From assembly GCA_937894585.1 (NCBI GenBank), contig CALBGO010000130.1, positions 1 through 20,701 of the forward strand: 20,701 nt of DNA, given 5' to 3'. Numbering within the stretch: position 1 is the stretch's first letter; each line of letters starts with the position of its first letter. Of this stretch, positions 7,045-14,531 are shown in pieces. The stretch is from an uncultured Eubacterium sp. Its GTDB lineage: Bacteria; Bacillota; Clostridia; Peptostreptococcales; Anaerovoracaceae. Below the pieces are notes generated by a model that was not told the DNA's origin, searched no databases, and saw only the letters and a program-made list of their open reading frames with translations. Position numbers and translations under genes: made by a program.

Positions 7045-7053
7045 AATATAACA
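7045..7053 (-). promoter_or_regulatory. Likely extended -10 promoter of the XRE/TPR regulator
   Basis: The minus strand reads TGTTATATT, with the -10 box at 7050-7045. No good -35 box is seen. Confidence 0.35.
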
Positions 7054-7109
7054 CAAGATGTGCCGAAAATTTCCACACCGCGCAAGTTAAATTTCCCGCA
7101 TATAAATTA

Positions 7110-7138
7110 ACCGGAAGTTACGTTCTCGAACTTCCGGT
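7110..7138 (-). terminator. Terminator after mutY
   Basis: ACCGGAAGTT (7110-7119) and AACTTCCGGT (7129-7138) form a perfect 10-bp stem with a 9-base loop. On the minus strand it is followed by a moderately U-rich TTAATTTAT. It lies about 115 bp after the mutY stop and before the XRE/TPR promoter. Confidence 0.6.
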
Positions 7139-7251
7139 ACTGTTTTAAGATATCCAATGTTTCTATGCTTCGATATAAGCAGGTGATAATTTCTGCAGAA
7201 GTCCGTATTTTTCCGCTTCCCTTCCAGCCGTATTACTCCGGCTTATTACAG

Positions 7252-8304
7252 TTAAAATGTGTTTTCCCCATTTGTCAAAAAATACCCGAAGGCCGTCGGA
7301 AGCGGCACTTCCTTCTCCATTTCGGTTCGGGTGACCCATCGGAAAGCATCCGGCATTGCATCTGCGGTTATATAATATCCCGTCATTTCCCATTCTACAT
7401 GGGTAAATACATGTTTATACGCAAGGCTGCGCAGAAGATCCCGCGGCTTCACACCCCAGTGTTCCGCCTGAGCGACAGCCTCTGCCGCAGACATCTCTGC
7501 CTCCACATTGGGAAACTGATACATTCCTGCAAGGAGTCCCTTCTTCTGTCGTCTGCATACGGCAATTCGATTTTCATGCTGAATAATGAAAACCGTCATT
7601 TTAACCTTCTTCCGCTCTTTCTTAGCAGCTTTCACGGGAAGATAAGCTGCGGTTCCTCGTTCTTTTCCCTTACAGTATTCCGCCACCGGACAAATTTCAC
7701 ACTTGGGAGGACCTGCAGGTCCGCAGACCAGCGCCCCCAGCTCAATTAACCCCTGTGTAAAGTCCCCGCAGTTCTTTTCCGGATACAAGGCAGACAAATA
7801 CGCCGCCGTCCGCTTTTTGAAAGCGGCATTCAAAATATCTGTATCATCATCGGTCAGCCTGCTCACAACCCGCATTACATTGCCGTCCACCGCCGCGGTC
7901 CGTTCGTCAAAACAAATGGAAGCAATGGCTCCCGCTGTATAATCTCCAATGCCGGAAAGTTTGCGGATTTCGTTATAAGTATGCGGAAAAACGCCGCCCA
8001 GTTCTTCCGTTACAGTCCGGGCGGCTTTGTGCATATTTCTGATTCGATTGTAATAACCAAGCCCCTGCCAAAGCTTAAGAAGCGTCTCTTCGTCGGCAGA
8101 AGCCAGATCATCCAGCGCAGGCAGCGCTTTCATAAAGCGGATATAGTAGTCACGAACCGCTTCAACGCGAGTCTGCTGCAGCATAATTTCCGAAACCCAG
8201 ACATGATAAGGGTCTTTATCGGCTCGCCATGGAAGATCCCTCCGGTTTTTCCGATACCAGTCTGTTAATGTTTCTGTAAAAGTAAAGTCAATTTTTTTAG
8301 TCAT
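7252..8304 (-). CDS. mutY: A/G-specific adenine DNA glycosylase MutY
   Basis: The 350-residue enzyme removes adenine mispaired with 8-oxoguanine or guanine in DNA base excision repair. Visible features are LPWR near residue 24-27, catalytic Glu39 in SEIMLQQT, the helix-hairpin-helix at 117-129 (SGIGDYTAGAIAS), catalytic Asp140 (AVDGNV) and the [4Fe-4S] ligands Cys194, 202, 205 and 211. The first cysteine gap is seven residues rather than the six of E. coli MutY. A C-terminal NUDIX-like 8-oxoG recognition domain spans about 237-350. The ATG at 8304 overlaps the stop of the upstream sufB-like gene by 8 bp (ATGACTAA), showing translational coupling to Fe-S cluster assembly genes whose product the enzyme needs. 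A hairpin terminator follows at 7138-7110. Confidence 0.97.
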   Translation of the reverse strand: MTKKIDFTFTETLTDWYRKNRRDLPWRADKDPYHVWVSEIMLQQTRVEAVRDYYIRFMKALPALDDLASADEETLLKLWQGLGYYNRIRNMHKAARTVTEELGGVFPHTYNEIRKLSGIGDYTAGAIASICFDERTAAVDGNVMRVVSRLTDDDTDILNAAFKKRTAAYLSALYPEKNCGDFTQGLIELGALVCGPAGPPKCEICPVAEYCKGKERGTAAYLPVKAAKKERKKVKMTVFIIQHENRIAVCRRQKKGLLAGMYQFPNVEAEMSAAEAVAQAEHWGVKPRDLLRSLAYKHVFTHVEWEMTGYYITADAMPDAFRWVTRTEMEKEVPLPTAFGYFLTNGENTF

Positions 8305-9226
8305 TGGCTCTCAAAAATCCCTCAATAATCTGCTGTTCCGCTTCTTCTTCAGTCAGTCCCAAGGTTCTCAGCTTCAGAATCTGTTCACCCGCAACCTTGC
8401 CGATGGCGGCTTCGTGAATCAACTCTGCGTCAAGATGACCGGCGTAAAGCTCCGGTGCGGCATTGACTCTGCCTTTTCCCACCAGTATCGCATCGCATTC
8501 GGAATGACCTGTGCAACGGTTATTACCTTTGATTTTGGAATGGTACTCCTGATAGGAGTTTCCCTTTGCGACGGATCTCGAAATCAAATCGATGACGCTG
8601 TCTTCTCCGTTCATATCTACATCAAAGTCGGTCATCACATATTCGTCTCCGTCAGTCATAAGGCTTTCGTGAATTACCAGTTTAGCACGGTCTCCCAGAC
8701 TCCCGGTGGTTGTTCTGACAGAGTTATCCACGCCGCCCAGCTGGACGGTATTCATTTCCAGATAAGAGTCCTCTGAAAGTTCCACATGTGTTACCGGACT
8801 GATTTTTTTCTCACCGGAGCCTTCTCCTGTGCCCAGATGTTTTTCTTCGTAAAGAACCTTTGCGCCTTTTGCCAGATAGAAGCTGTGAATTCCGTTGTGA
8901 GCAGCCTCTCCTTCGTCATCGGTGTGTACGCCGCAGCCTGCCACAATGGTCACATCTGCATCTTCGCCCACATGAAAGTCATTGTAAACCACATCGTTCA
9001 CATTGCCGCGTGTTACGCAGGCAGGAATAAAGACCTGCTCTCCTTTCGTTCCGGCTTTAATATAAATATCGATGCCGCTGCCATCAGGCTTTCCTTCAAT
9101 CCGAATATTATCGGTGGACTGTCTGCCTGCGCAGCCTCCGTTTTCTCTGATATTGAAAGCGCCTGTATAGCCGCCTTCTGTATATTCCGATACTGCCTTC
9201 AGCAGATCTTCTGTCAGCTTATCCAT
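8297..9226 (-). CDS. SufB/SufD-like Fe-S cluster assembly scaffold (minimal Suf system)
   Basis: At 309 residues this is shorter than E. coli SufB (about 495) and lacks its long N-terminal region. The core is the SufBD beta-helix. The C-terminal block contains Cys238 and Cys244 (RCTGHSECDAILV), HEAAIGK at 271-277 and LTEEEAEQQIIEGF at 291-304. This pattern matches SufB, whose C-terminal Cys and Glu are functional (here probably Cys244 and Glu272). Together with the ATPase upstream it fits the two-gene 'SUF-like minimal' (SmsCB) type known in archaea and anaerobic bacteria. It starts at ATG 9226, eight bases after AAAGGAG and 2 bp past the ATPase stop; a GTG at 9235 is less likely because it overlaps that ribosome binding site. 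The stop overlaps mutY. Confidence 0.88.
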   Translation of the reverse strand: MDKLTEDLLKAVSEYTEGGYTGAFNIRENGGCAGRQSTDNIRIEGKPDGSGIDIYIKAGTKGEQVFIPACVTRGNVNDVVYNDFHVGEDADVTIVAGCGVHTDDEGEAAHNGIHSFYLAKGAKVLYEEKHLGTGEGSGEKKISPVTHVELSEDSYLEMNTVQLGGVDNSVRTTTGSLGDRAKLVIHESLMTDGDEYVMTDFDVDMNGEDSVIDLISRSVAKGNSYQEYHSKIKGNNRCTGHSECDAILVGKGRVNAAPELYAGHLDAELIHEAAIGKVAGEQILKLRTLGLTEEEAEQQIIEGFLRAND

Positions 9227-9228
9227 AA

Positions 9229-9951
9229 TCACCACTCCTTTCCGATCGGACAGACTCCGAACTTCTCGCCTGCCATCAGCTGCGGCATAATTTCTCTGCC
9301 CGGACCTGTAATGCGCACTTTTCCGTCTACAATGACAGCAATTTCATCTGCAATCTCAAGAAGTCTCTCCTGATGAGAAATCACTAAAAGGCCTTTATCT
9401 TCTTCTTTTTTCAGGTTTTCAAAAGTATCGATCAGACCTGTGAAGCTCCACAGGTCTATTCCTGCTTCCGGTTCGTCAAAAATCAGCAGCCTGCTGTTTT
9501 TACGCGCCAGAACCGATGCGATTTCGATTCTCTTGATTTCACCGCCGGAAAGCTGGGCGTTTATTTCACGATCAATATAATCCTTGGTGCAAAGACCTAC
9601 TTTTGCCATCAGCTCGCAGACATTCTCATCTCCGATGTCACCGCCTGCCGCAAGGTCTAAAAGTGAGCGGACAGTGATTCCCTTAAATCTGACCGGCTGC
9701 TGAAATGCATAACTGATACCCAGCTTTGCCCGCTCTGTTATATCCATATTTGTAATATCTATATCGTCAAGATGTATGCTTCCGCCTGTAATCGAATTCA
9801 AACCCGCAATAACTTTGGCAAGAGAAGTTTTTCCTCCGCCGTTGGGTCCTGTCACAACTGTCAGTTTTCCCGGCTTGATTGTAAGGTCAATGCCTTTCAG
9901 CACGGCATCCCTGTCATCCGGTTTCCAGCATACTTGTTTCAATGTCAGCAT
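9229..9951 (-). CDS. sufC: SufC-like Fe-S cluster assembly ATPase
   Basis: A 240-residue ABC-type ATPase without membrane segments. Walker A is at 35-42 (GPNGGGKT), the Q-loop at about 84 (FQQP), the signature LSGGE at 134-138, Walker B at 155-160 (LLIFDE) and the H-loop in ISHQERL at about 191-197. The 'FQQPVRFKGITV' and 'DEPEAGIDLWSF' stretches are typical of SufC rather than of transporter ATPases. It would energise cluster assembly on the SufB-like partner encoded 2 bp downstream. The start is ATG 9951 with GGAGG 7-8 bases upstream. The frame stays open to 10032, but that lies upstream of the predicted transcript start near 9987. No cysteine desulfurase or SufU gene is adjacent. Confidence 0.92.
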   Translation of the reverse strand: MLTLKQVCWKPDDRDAVLKGIDLTIKPGKLTVVTGPNGGGKTSLAKVIAGLNSITGGSIHLDDIDITNMDITERAKLGISYAFQQPVRFKGITVRSLLDLAAGGDIGDENVCELMAKVGLCTKDYIDREINAQLSGGEIKRIEIASVLARKNSRLLIFDEPEAGIDLWSFTGLIDTFENLKKEEDKGLLVISHQERLLEIADEIAVIVDGKVRITGPGREIMPQLMAGEKFGVCPIGKEW

Positions 9952-9993
9952 ATCGTTCCTCCAAAAAAGATTATCCTTTTGTATCTCATCTAT

Positions 9994-10002
9994 TTTATAC
10001 CA
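9994..10002 (-). promoter_or_regulatory. Likely promoter of the suf-mutY operon
   Basis: The minus strand reads TGGTATAAA: a -10-like TATAAA at 9999-9994 with extended TG. The -35 region is poor. It would start the transcript near 9987, 36 nt before the sufC-like start codon. The stretch just upstream has an AAGTTTT word repeated at about 10031-10046, which could be a regulator site. Confidence 0.45.
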
Positions 10003-10068
10003 TTTTCCCGGAAAAAGAAACGACTTTCGCAAGTTTTCCCAAGTTTTACCATTTTTCTCAAAACCGGC

Positions 10069-10097
10069 TTGATTACCTTTTCTGTAATGTGTATAAT
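10069..10097 (+). promoter_or_regulatory. Sigma-A promoter of the GrpB-family gene
   Basis: TTGATT (10069-10074) and TATAAT (10092-10097) with a 17-bp spacer, about 50 bp before the start codon. It is divergent from the suf-mutY operon. Confidence 0.8.
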
Positions 10098-10146
10098 ACT
10101 TTGCATAATATAATAATATATTTTCAAAATTTCAGGAGGAAACTTT

Positions 10147-10677
10147 ATGCCCCAGCATATTACAGTAACGGAATACAATCCCGCTTGGGAAGAAATGTTC
10201 AAGGAGGAATCTGCGGTAATTTCCGAAATTCTCGGAGATAACTGCATTTTCGTTCACCATATCGGAAGCACCTCTGTTCCGGGACTTGCAGCAAAACCTA
10301 TCATAGATATAATGCCGGTCGTAAAATCACTGGAAAAGACTGATGAAAAAGCTGCAGCCTTTGAAGCCGCCGGTTATGAATATATGGGCGAATTCGGAAT
10401 TCCCGGCAGGCGTTATCTGCGCAAAGGCGGTGATGAGCGGACCCATCAGGTACATATTTTCTCAGAAAGCGACAAAAAAAACATCAACCGCCATCTTGCC
10501 GTCCGCGATCTGCTCCGAGCCTGCGAATCCGAACGCATCGCTTATGCAGACTTAAAAAGGAGACTTGCTGAAACCTTTCCATATGATATCGAAAGCTACT
10601 GTGATGGAAAAGATGCTTTTGTAAAAGCACTGGAAGAAAAAGCGCTTCACCGGTTCTATGGAAAGACTTTCAAATAA
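10147..10677 (+). CDS. GrpB family protein (UPF0157), nucleotidyltransferase-like fold
   Basis: 176 residues. The family hallmark is at about 38-56: HHIGSTSVPGLAAKPIIDIM, a polymerase-beta-like nucleotidyltransferase motif (GSTSV plus a downstream acidic residue). The block ERTHQVHIF at about 98-106 is also conserved in the family. In some organisms this domain is fused to dephospho-CoA kinase; here it stands alone. The biochemical role is unproven. The ATG at 10147 follows CAGGAGGAAA at a good distance. It has its own promoter and is divergent from the suf-mutY operon. Its last 38 bp are tandemly duplicated just beyond the stop codon. No clear terminator was found. Confidence 0.9.
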   Translation: MPQHITVTEYNPAWEEMFKEESAVISEILGDNCIFVHHIGSTSVPGLAAKPIIDIMPVVKSLEKTDEKAAAFEAAGYEYMGEFGIPGRRYLRKGGDERTHQVHIFSESDKKNINRHLAVRDLLRACESERIAYADLKRRLAETFPYDIESYCDGKDAFVKALEEKALHRFYGKTFK

Positions 10678-10724
10678 AAGCACTTCGCTGGTTCTACGGA
10701 AAGACTTTCAAATAAAAAGCACTC
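10640..10724 (+). repeat. Tandem duplication of the 3' end of the GrpB gene
   Basis: Bases from 10640 (AAGCGCTTCACC...) recur from 10678 (AAGCACTTCGCT...) with a 38-bp period and only a few transitions, and a third partial copy (AAAGCACT) starts near 10716. The second copy lies outside the gene and in another reading frame, so it is non-coding. Confidence 0.85.
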
Positions 10725-11226
10725 TCATCCGTCATCCCGAAAATAAAGAGCAAATCCTTAGATTGACACATTTTGTCCGTTATTATATCCATTGTGTCAC
10801 CGTGCATCTTTAGAAACAGCTCAAAATGACACATTACCCTTTTTTCTTTTATTGATATGTCAGAAAATCACCTTTCGAATTCTAAAATTTCCATATTATT
10901 ACAACTTCTGTAAGAAAACACAGTAACCTTTGGTCATCATAACCGCTTCTATACAGCAAAAATGACCTTGTCGCTTCATTTTAAGCGGAAGTGTGTCATT
11001 TCAGAGCACTGCATTTTTTATAAGGTGACACTAAATGGATAAAATCGGGCGTGTCCTGTCATTTTTGTCAATCAAACAATATCAGACGTGATGGTAGGTT
11101 TGGCATCAGAGGTGCCGCACTTGTCCTGCCAATTTCGTCAGTCAAACAATATTAGACAGCACATTTACCAGATACCATACAAAAACAAAACATAAAAACA
11201 TGATAAAAAACAATACACAAAAATGA
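10725..11226. other. Gene-free interval with inverted and direct repeats
   Basis: No credible protein frame or RNA family was recognised. TGTCA/TGACA words are frequent. TGTCACC (10795-10801) and GGTGACA (11023-11029) enclose AAATGACACA (about 10824-10833) and TGTGTCATTT (10992-11001), forming nested inverted repeats. A CGCTT/AAGCG hairpin lies near 10971-10986. A 36-bp direct repeat lies at 11052-11157. The interval could be a degenerate miniature element or an unrecognised RNA. Confidence 0.5.
11052..11157. repeat. 36-bp imperfect direct repeat, 70-bp period
   Basis: Bases 11052-11087 and 11122-11157 match at 31 of 36 positions. Both share a GTCA.TCAAACAATAT core. Confidence 0.8.
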
Positions 11227-11229
11227 AAA

Positions 11230-11284
11230 GAAAAACGGATACGAGCAAACCGCAATCCAACACTGCAGTCTGTTTGTATCCGTT
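11230..11284 (-). terminator. Terminator of the YunC-like gene
   Basis: On the minus strand AACGGATA (11284-11277) pairs with TATCCGTT (11241-11234), with further GTTTG/CAAAC pairing inside across a small bulge, followed by TTTTCTTTTC. It lies about 60 bp after the stop codon. Confidence 0.8.
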
Positions 11285-11342
11285 ACCTGCGAAATATTAA
11301 AACCTCCGAACCGTCTCTTACAGACAGCCGCAGAAAGCTTTC

Positions 11343-11645
11343 TTATGCGTTCAGCTTTGCAACCGCTTCTGCACCGGTCATACCTACCGCAACGCCCAGT
11401 TCTGCAGCTTTAGCCGATACTGCTTTTACCGGATTTGCCAGTGTTTCTTCGAAGCAGCTTCCGCCGACTACAGCTGCTGCGTCAGAAACCGCATCCGCAG
11501 TTTCCATATTTAAGTAGCCGCACATAATATAGCCCTTTTTGCAGAGAATAACCAGCATATTCGGGTGTCCTGCTCCGCCCGGCTCACAGATGCGAAGACC
11601 TTCAACAGTCTGACCGTTTACTTCCAGTTTTTCTATCTGAATCAT
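11343..11645 (-). CDS. YunC/DUF1805 family protein
   Basis: A 100-residue protein matching the DUF1805 (B. subtilis YunC) family over its whole length: VNGQTVEGLRI at 9-19, the signature GYIMCGYLN at 38-46, a DAAAVVGG...FEETL block at 55-69 and a GVAVGMTGAEA end at 84-94. The function is not established; the family is small and cytosolic. The chosen start is ATG 11645, eight bases after AAAGGAG; a GTG at 11654 is in frame but overlaps the ribosome binding site. It has its own promoter at 11687-11715 and a strong terminator, so it is monocistronic although it sits just downstream of rarA. Confidence 0.88.
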   Translation of the reverse strand: MIQIEKLEVNGQTVEGLRICEPGGAGHPNMLVILCKKGYIMCGYLNMETADAVSDAAAVVGGSCFEETLANPVKAVSAKAAELGVAVGMTGAEAVAKLNA

Positions 11646-11686
11646 CTTAAACACTCCTTTTTCTTTGTTTTCTTGTTTTTATGATT

Positions 11687-11715
11687 ATTATACGCCCTGA
11701 CGATTCACAAGTAAA
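11687..11715 (-). promoter_or_regulatory. Promoter of the YunC-like gene
   Basis: Minus-strand TTTACT (11715-11710) and TATAAT (11692-11687) with a 17-bp spacer, between the rarA stop and the YunC-like start. Confidence 0.7.
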
Positions 11716-11739
11716 GAAATTCCTGACGATTTAAAAATT

Positions 11740-13074
11740 TCATTTACCTTCTTCCCGGTGTTTTCTTTTCCATTCTTTAATCCGGCAAAGCCGCTCTCTT
11801 ACCGCTTTTTCCCGTCCCTGACCTGTGGGACGATAATAAGTACGGTCTTTTACGGAATCCGGCAGACAAGACATAGCAGTCAGCTTTTCTTCTGTATTGT
11901 GGGCATACTGATACCCCTTGCCGTAATCCAGCTCTTTCATCAGACCTGTCGGAGCGTTGCACAGATGCAGCGGAACCGGCTCCGCCGGAAATTTCTTCAA
12001 ATCTTTTTTGCAGGCTTCGCATGCAGTGTAAAGCGCATTGGATTTACTTGCCATAGAAAGATAAGTGACGGCATGGGTCAGATGCACATCACATTCGGGC
12101 ATACCGAGAAAATGGCACGCCTGATAGCACGAAACCGCAATCTGCAAGGCTCCCGAATCCGCCATACCGATATCCTCACTGGCGAAACGCACCAGACGCC
12201 GTGCAATGTATAGCGGATCTTCACCGCCGTCCAGCATCCTGCACAGCCAGTAAATAGCCGCATCCGGATCACTGTTGCGCATGGATTTATGAAGCGCGGA
12301 AATCAGATTGTAATGCTCTTCCCCGTTCTTATCGTATAACAGCGAACGGCGATTCATACAGTCACTGAGCACTTCATCTGTGACATGCACTGTGCCGTTC
12401 CCGTCGATTTCGCCGTTGAGTACCGCCATCTCCAGTGTATTCAGCGCTGTCCTCGCATCACCGTTTGCGAAACGGGCAATCACACTGATATCCGAATTAC
12501 TGATATCGATGTCCATATTTCCGAAACCTTTTTCACTCACTACAGCGCGGTGCAGAAGAGCCTCAAGATCCCTTTCGTCCAAAGCTTTCATAACAAAAAC
12601 TTTACACCGGGATAAAAGGGCTGAATTGATTTCAAAGGAAGGGTTTTCTGTGGTCGCGCCCACTAAAATAATACTGCCCTTTTCCACATAAGGCAGAAAA
12701 GCATCCTGCTGCGCTTTGTTGAATCTGTGAATCTCATCTGCAAAAAGCAGCGTCCGAATGCCCATTTTCCCGGCCTCTTCCGCCTTATTCATTACCTCCC
12801 GGATTTCCTTGATACCGCTGGTAACCGCGCTGAACTCAACAAAGTCCGCCCTCGTCTTTTTTGCGATGATTCGCGCCAAAGTCGTTTTGCCGACACCCGG
12901 CGGACCCCAGAAAATCATAGACGAAATATTATCCTTTTCGATAAGCTGACGCAGAATTTTCCCCTTGCCGATCAAATGCTGCTGCCCCACATACTCGTCC
13001 AGCGTTTCCGGACGCAGACGGCTTGCCAGCGGCGCATTCTGTTCTCTTCTATCAAATATCGACATCTGCTCCAT
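11740..13074 (-). CDS. rarA: Replication-associated recombination protein RarA (MgsA), AAA+ ATPase
   Basis: The 444-residue, full-length protein acts at stalled replication forks, related to the clamp-loader/RuvB class. Residues 1-24 hold the RarA N-terminal consensus (ASRLRPETLDEYVGQQHL). Walker A is at 57-65 (GPPGVGKTT), Walker B at 109-116 (LLFADEIH, followed by RFNKAQQDAFLP), and sensor 1 in GATTENPSFEINSALLSRC. The C-terminal third is the MgsA/RarA tetramerisation domain (LLYDKNGEEHYNLISALHKS, DPDAAIYWLCRML, YQYAHN). The ATG at 13074 follows GGAGG at about 7 bases. A strong promoter lies at 13158-13186, and a hairpin between it and the upstream operon isolates it. Confidence 0.97.
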   Translation of the reverse strand: MEQMSIFDRREQNAPLASRLRPETLDEYVGQQHLIGKGKILRQLIEKDNISSMIFWGPPGVGKTTLARIIAKKTRADFVEFSAVTSGIKEIREVMNKAEEAGKMGIRTLLFADEIHRFNKAQQDAFLPYVEKGSIILVGATTENPSFEINSALLSRCKVFVMKALDERDLEALLHRAVVSEKGFGNMDIDISNSDISVIARFANGDARTALNTLEMAVLNGEIDGNGTVHVTDEVLSDCMNRRSLLYDKNGEEHYNLISALHKSMRNSDPDAAIYWLCRMLDGGEDPLYIARRLVRFASEDIGMADSGALQIAVSCYQACHFLGMPECDVHLTHAVTYLSMASKSNALYTACEACKKDLKKFPAEPVPLHLCNAPTGLMKELDYGKGYQYAHNTEEKLTAMSCLPDSVKDRTYYRPTGQGREKAVRERLCRIKEWKRKHREEGK

Positions 13075-13157
13075 AGGTTTTCCTCCATTTCTATGCGCCT
13101 TTCGAAGCTTTACTGTTTCCTTCCTGCTCTTCTTTAATTATGCTTTTCCTTATCTTC

Positions 13158-13186
13158 ATTATAAGCCGCGAACATGCGTTTGTAAA
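13158..13186 (-). promoter_or_regulatory. Sigma-A promoter of rarA
   Basis: Minus-strand TTTACA (13186-13181) and TATAAT (13163-13158) with a 17-bp spacer. Confidence 0.75.
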
Positions 13187-13190
13187 ACAA

Positions 13191-13215
13191 AATCCTGCGA
13201 AACTGCAGGATTTTT
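13191..13215 (-). terminator. Terminator upstream of rarA
   Basis: AATCCTGC (13191-13198) pairs with GCAGGATT (13205-13212). T-runs flank both sides, so it can work in either direction. It most likely ends the minus-strand membrane-protein operon that stops at 13311. Confidence 0.65.
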
Positions 13216-13310
13216 CAGGTAGAACAACTTCTCTTACAAAAATGAAATCAATACAAAACAGCAGCGGATATCGCCGTTTCAAATTTATTTTGCCGTCATA
13301 CCGACATCCT

Positions 13311-13937
13311 CTACAGACTCTGTATCTCTATGCGGCGCAGTTCTTCCGCCCGTCTGCGTCTGTTCACACGGCGGCGCTGCAGAAGATACACTGCCAGAAG
13401 AGGCACCCCCGCACAAGTCAAAGGCATACTGTACAGCAGAGAAATGTTCCCCTCATACATTTCTCCGTTCTCCCCTTCCGCAATCATAATCTTCGTATCT
13501 GCAACCAGACTTTTTTCTCTCGGGAATTTCGCCTTAACAGTTCTGCCTGCGGTCAGATCTTTGAACATATCTCCCCAATCCGAATACCCCAGTTCTTCTT
13601 CAGCGTTGTAGATTTGTTCAGAATCGTACACAGTACCGTCTGCCCCTTTGATTTCAAGCGGTCCGTAAGCAACAATCCTGTTTTCATCGTCAATTCTGGC
13701 ATACATTTCCGCAGTTTTTCCGTCCTCCATGGGCGCCGTCAGCTTGATAATCTCCGCTCTGCCGTACCGGTGCACCATCGCCAGATTCAGACAGAGAAAA
13801 AGTACGGTTGCCATAGCGACAGCTGCCGCACCCGGAAAGGGTGAATCCTTTCCCGACAGTTTTACGGTAAAGATAATAAAAACAATGCTCAAAACCAAAA
13901 TAACGATAGGGTACACTGTAAAGAATAATATTGACAT
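13311..13937 (-). CDS. Uncharacterised membrane protein, last gene of the DUF2089 operon
   Basis: 208 residues from ATG 13937, which follows GGGGGA by about 6 bases; an earlier GTG/TTG frame to 13976 would overlap the DUF2089 gene. Two N-terminal membrane helices (about 5-27 and 36-56) are followed by an extracytoplasmic, charged domain of about 115 residues (AEMYARIDDENRIVAYGPLE, YNAEEELGYSDWGDMF) and a third helix at about 172-192 followed by an arginine-rich cytoplasmic tail (RRRVNRRRRAEELRR). I do not recognise a family. It is probably co-transcribed with the DUF2089 gene 13 bp upstream. A terminator follows at 13215-13191. Confidence 0.8.
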   Translation of the reverse strand: MSILFFTVYPIVILVLSIVFIIFTVKLSGKDSPFPGAAAVAMATVLFLCLNLAMVHRYGRAEIIKLTAPMEDGKTAEMYARIDDENRIVAYGPLEIKGADGTVYDSEQIYNAEEELGYSDWGDMFKDLTAGRTVKAKFPREKSLVADTKIMIAEGENGEMYEGNISLLYSMPLTCAGVPLLAVYLLQRRRVNRRRRAEELRRIEIQSL

Positions 13938-13950
13938 AACATATCCCCCT

Positions 13951-14244
13951 TTATTTTTTCTCCTGTTTATAGGCATTAATCAGAAGCTTGGCCGTTTCGA
14001 AGTCCAGCCGGTCATCCAGCGCCAGCTTTTTCACCAGCTTAACATAAGGCTCAGCTTCAGAATCCTCGTGCATTTTAATCTTTTCAATGAGGCGGTCAAG
14101 GCGAAGGCGTACCGTCGGATAAGTTACACCGTATTTTGCCGCCATTTCCTTCAGCGAACCGCTGGTTAATACAAAATTCTTAATGAAGGTCAAATCCTCT
14201 TCCTCCAGGTCTTCAATCCATGAAGGCATCACTCTGATTGACAT
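13951..14244 (-). CDS. DUF2089-type helix-turn-helix protein
   Basis: 97 residues. The block SWIEDLEEEDLTFIKNFVL (8-26), then SGSLKEMAAKYGVTYPTVRLRLDRL (28-52), is the DUF2089 helix-turn-helix seen in Bacillota. Many family members carry an N-terminal zinc ribbon; this one lacks it. The C-terminal 40 residues are helical with KK/DD clusters. It is probably a DNA-binding regulator of the operon it lies in, between two sets of small membrane proteins. The ATG at 14244 is preceded by AAAGGGGTG. It is 14 bp after the stop of the preceding frame and 13 bp before the next start, so it belongs to one operon. Confidence 0.82.
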   Translation of the reverse strand: MSIRVMPSWIEDLEEEDLTFIKNFVLTSGSLKEMAAKYGVTYPTVRLRLDRLIEKIKMHEDSEAEPYVKLVKKLALDDRLDFETAKLLINAYKQEKK

Positions 14245-14258
14245 CTCTGCACCCCTTT

Positions 14259-14531
14259 CTATAAATCTTTCAATCTCGTTTTGTTATACGCGTTCTTATA
14301 CTTTCTTCGATTTCTGTCTGCAATCGCCATAGAAAACAGAATCATCACAGGAATACCTCCGTATATCATAATTCCATCAAATATGCTTCCCGTAGTCCGC
14401 TTTTCTTCCTTAAACCTGCTTGCTTCTCCAAGCGCCGCTACCTTCTCATAGGGCAAAGAGCTGCCGCCGGTCTTCCCTTTATAGTAAGAAAAAATTTCTT
14501 CAATTTCTTTCTTCTCTGTCTCTGTAATCTT
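14259..14531 (-). pseudogene. C-terminal part of a membrane protein, separated by an in-frame UAA
   Basis: From base 14531 the frame runs 90 codons in the same frame as the preceding 123-codon gene, separated from it by a single TAA (14534-14532). It reads a charged helix (ITETEKKEIEEIFSYYKGK), then a membrane helix (IMIYGGIPVMILFSMAIA) and a basic tail. No ATG or GTG starts it; the first possible start is a TTG at 14456 with a poor ribosome binding site, which would discard the charged helix. The simplest reading is that both pieces were one protein of about 214 residues, with membrane segments at both ends like the 208-residue protein at the end of the operon. Confidence 0.55.

Noticed and set aside
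13091..13282. 63-codon minus-strand frame upstream of rarA
   Set aside because: It overlaps the rarA promoter and a terminator hairpin and has no recognisable protein pattern.
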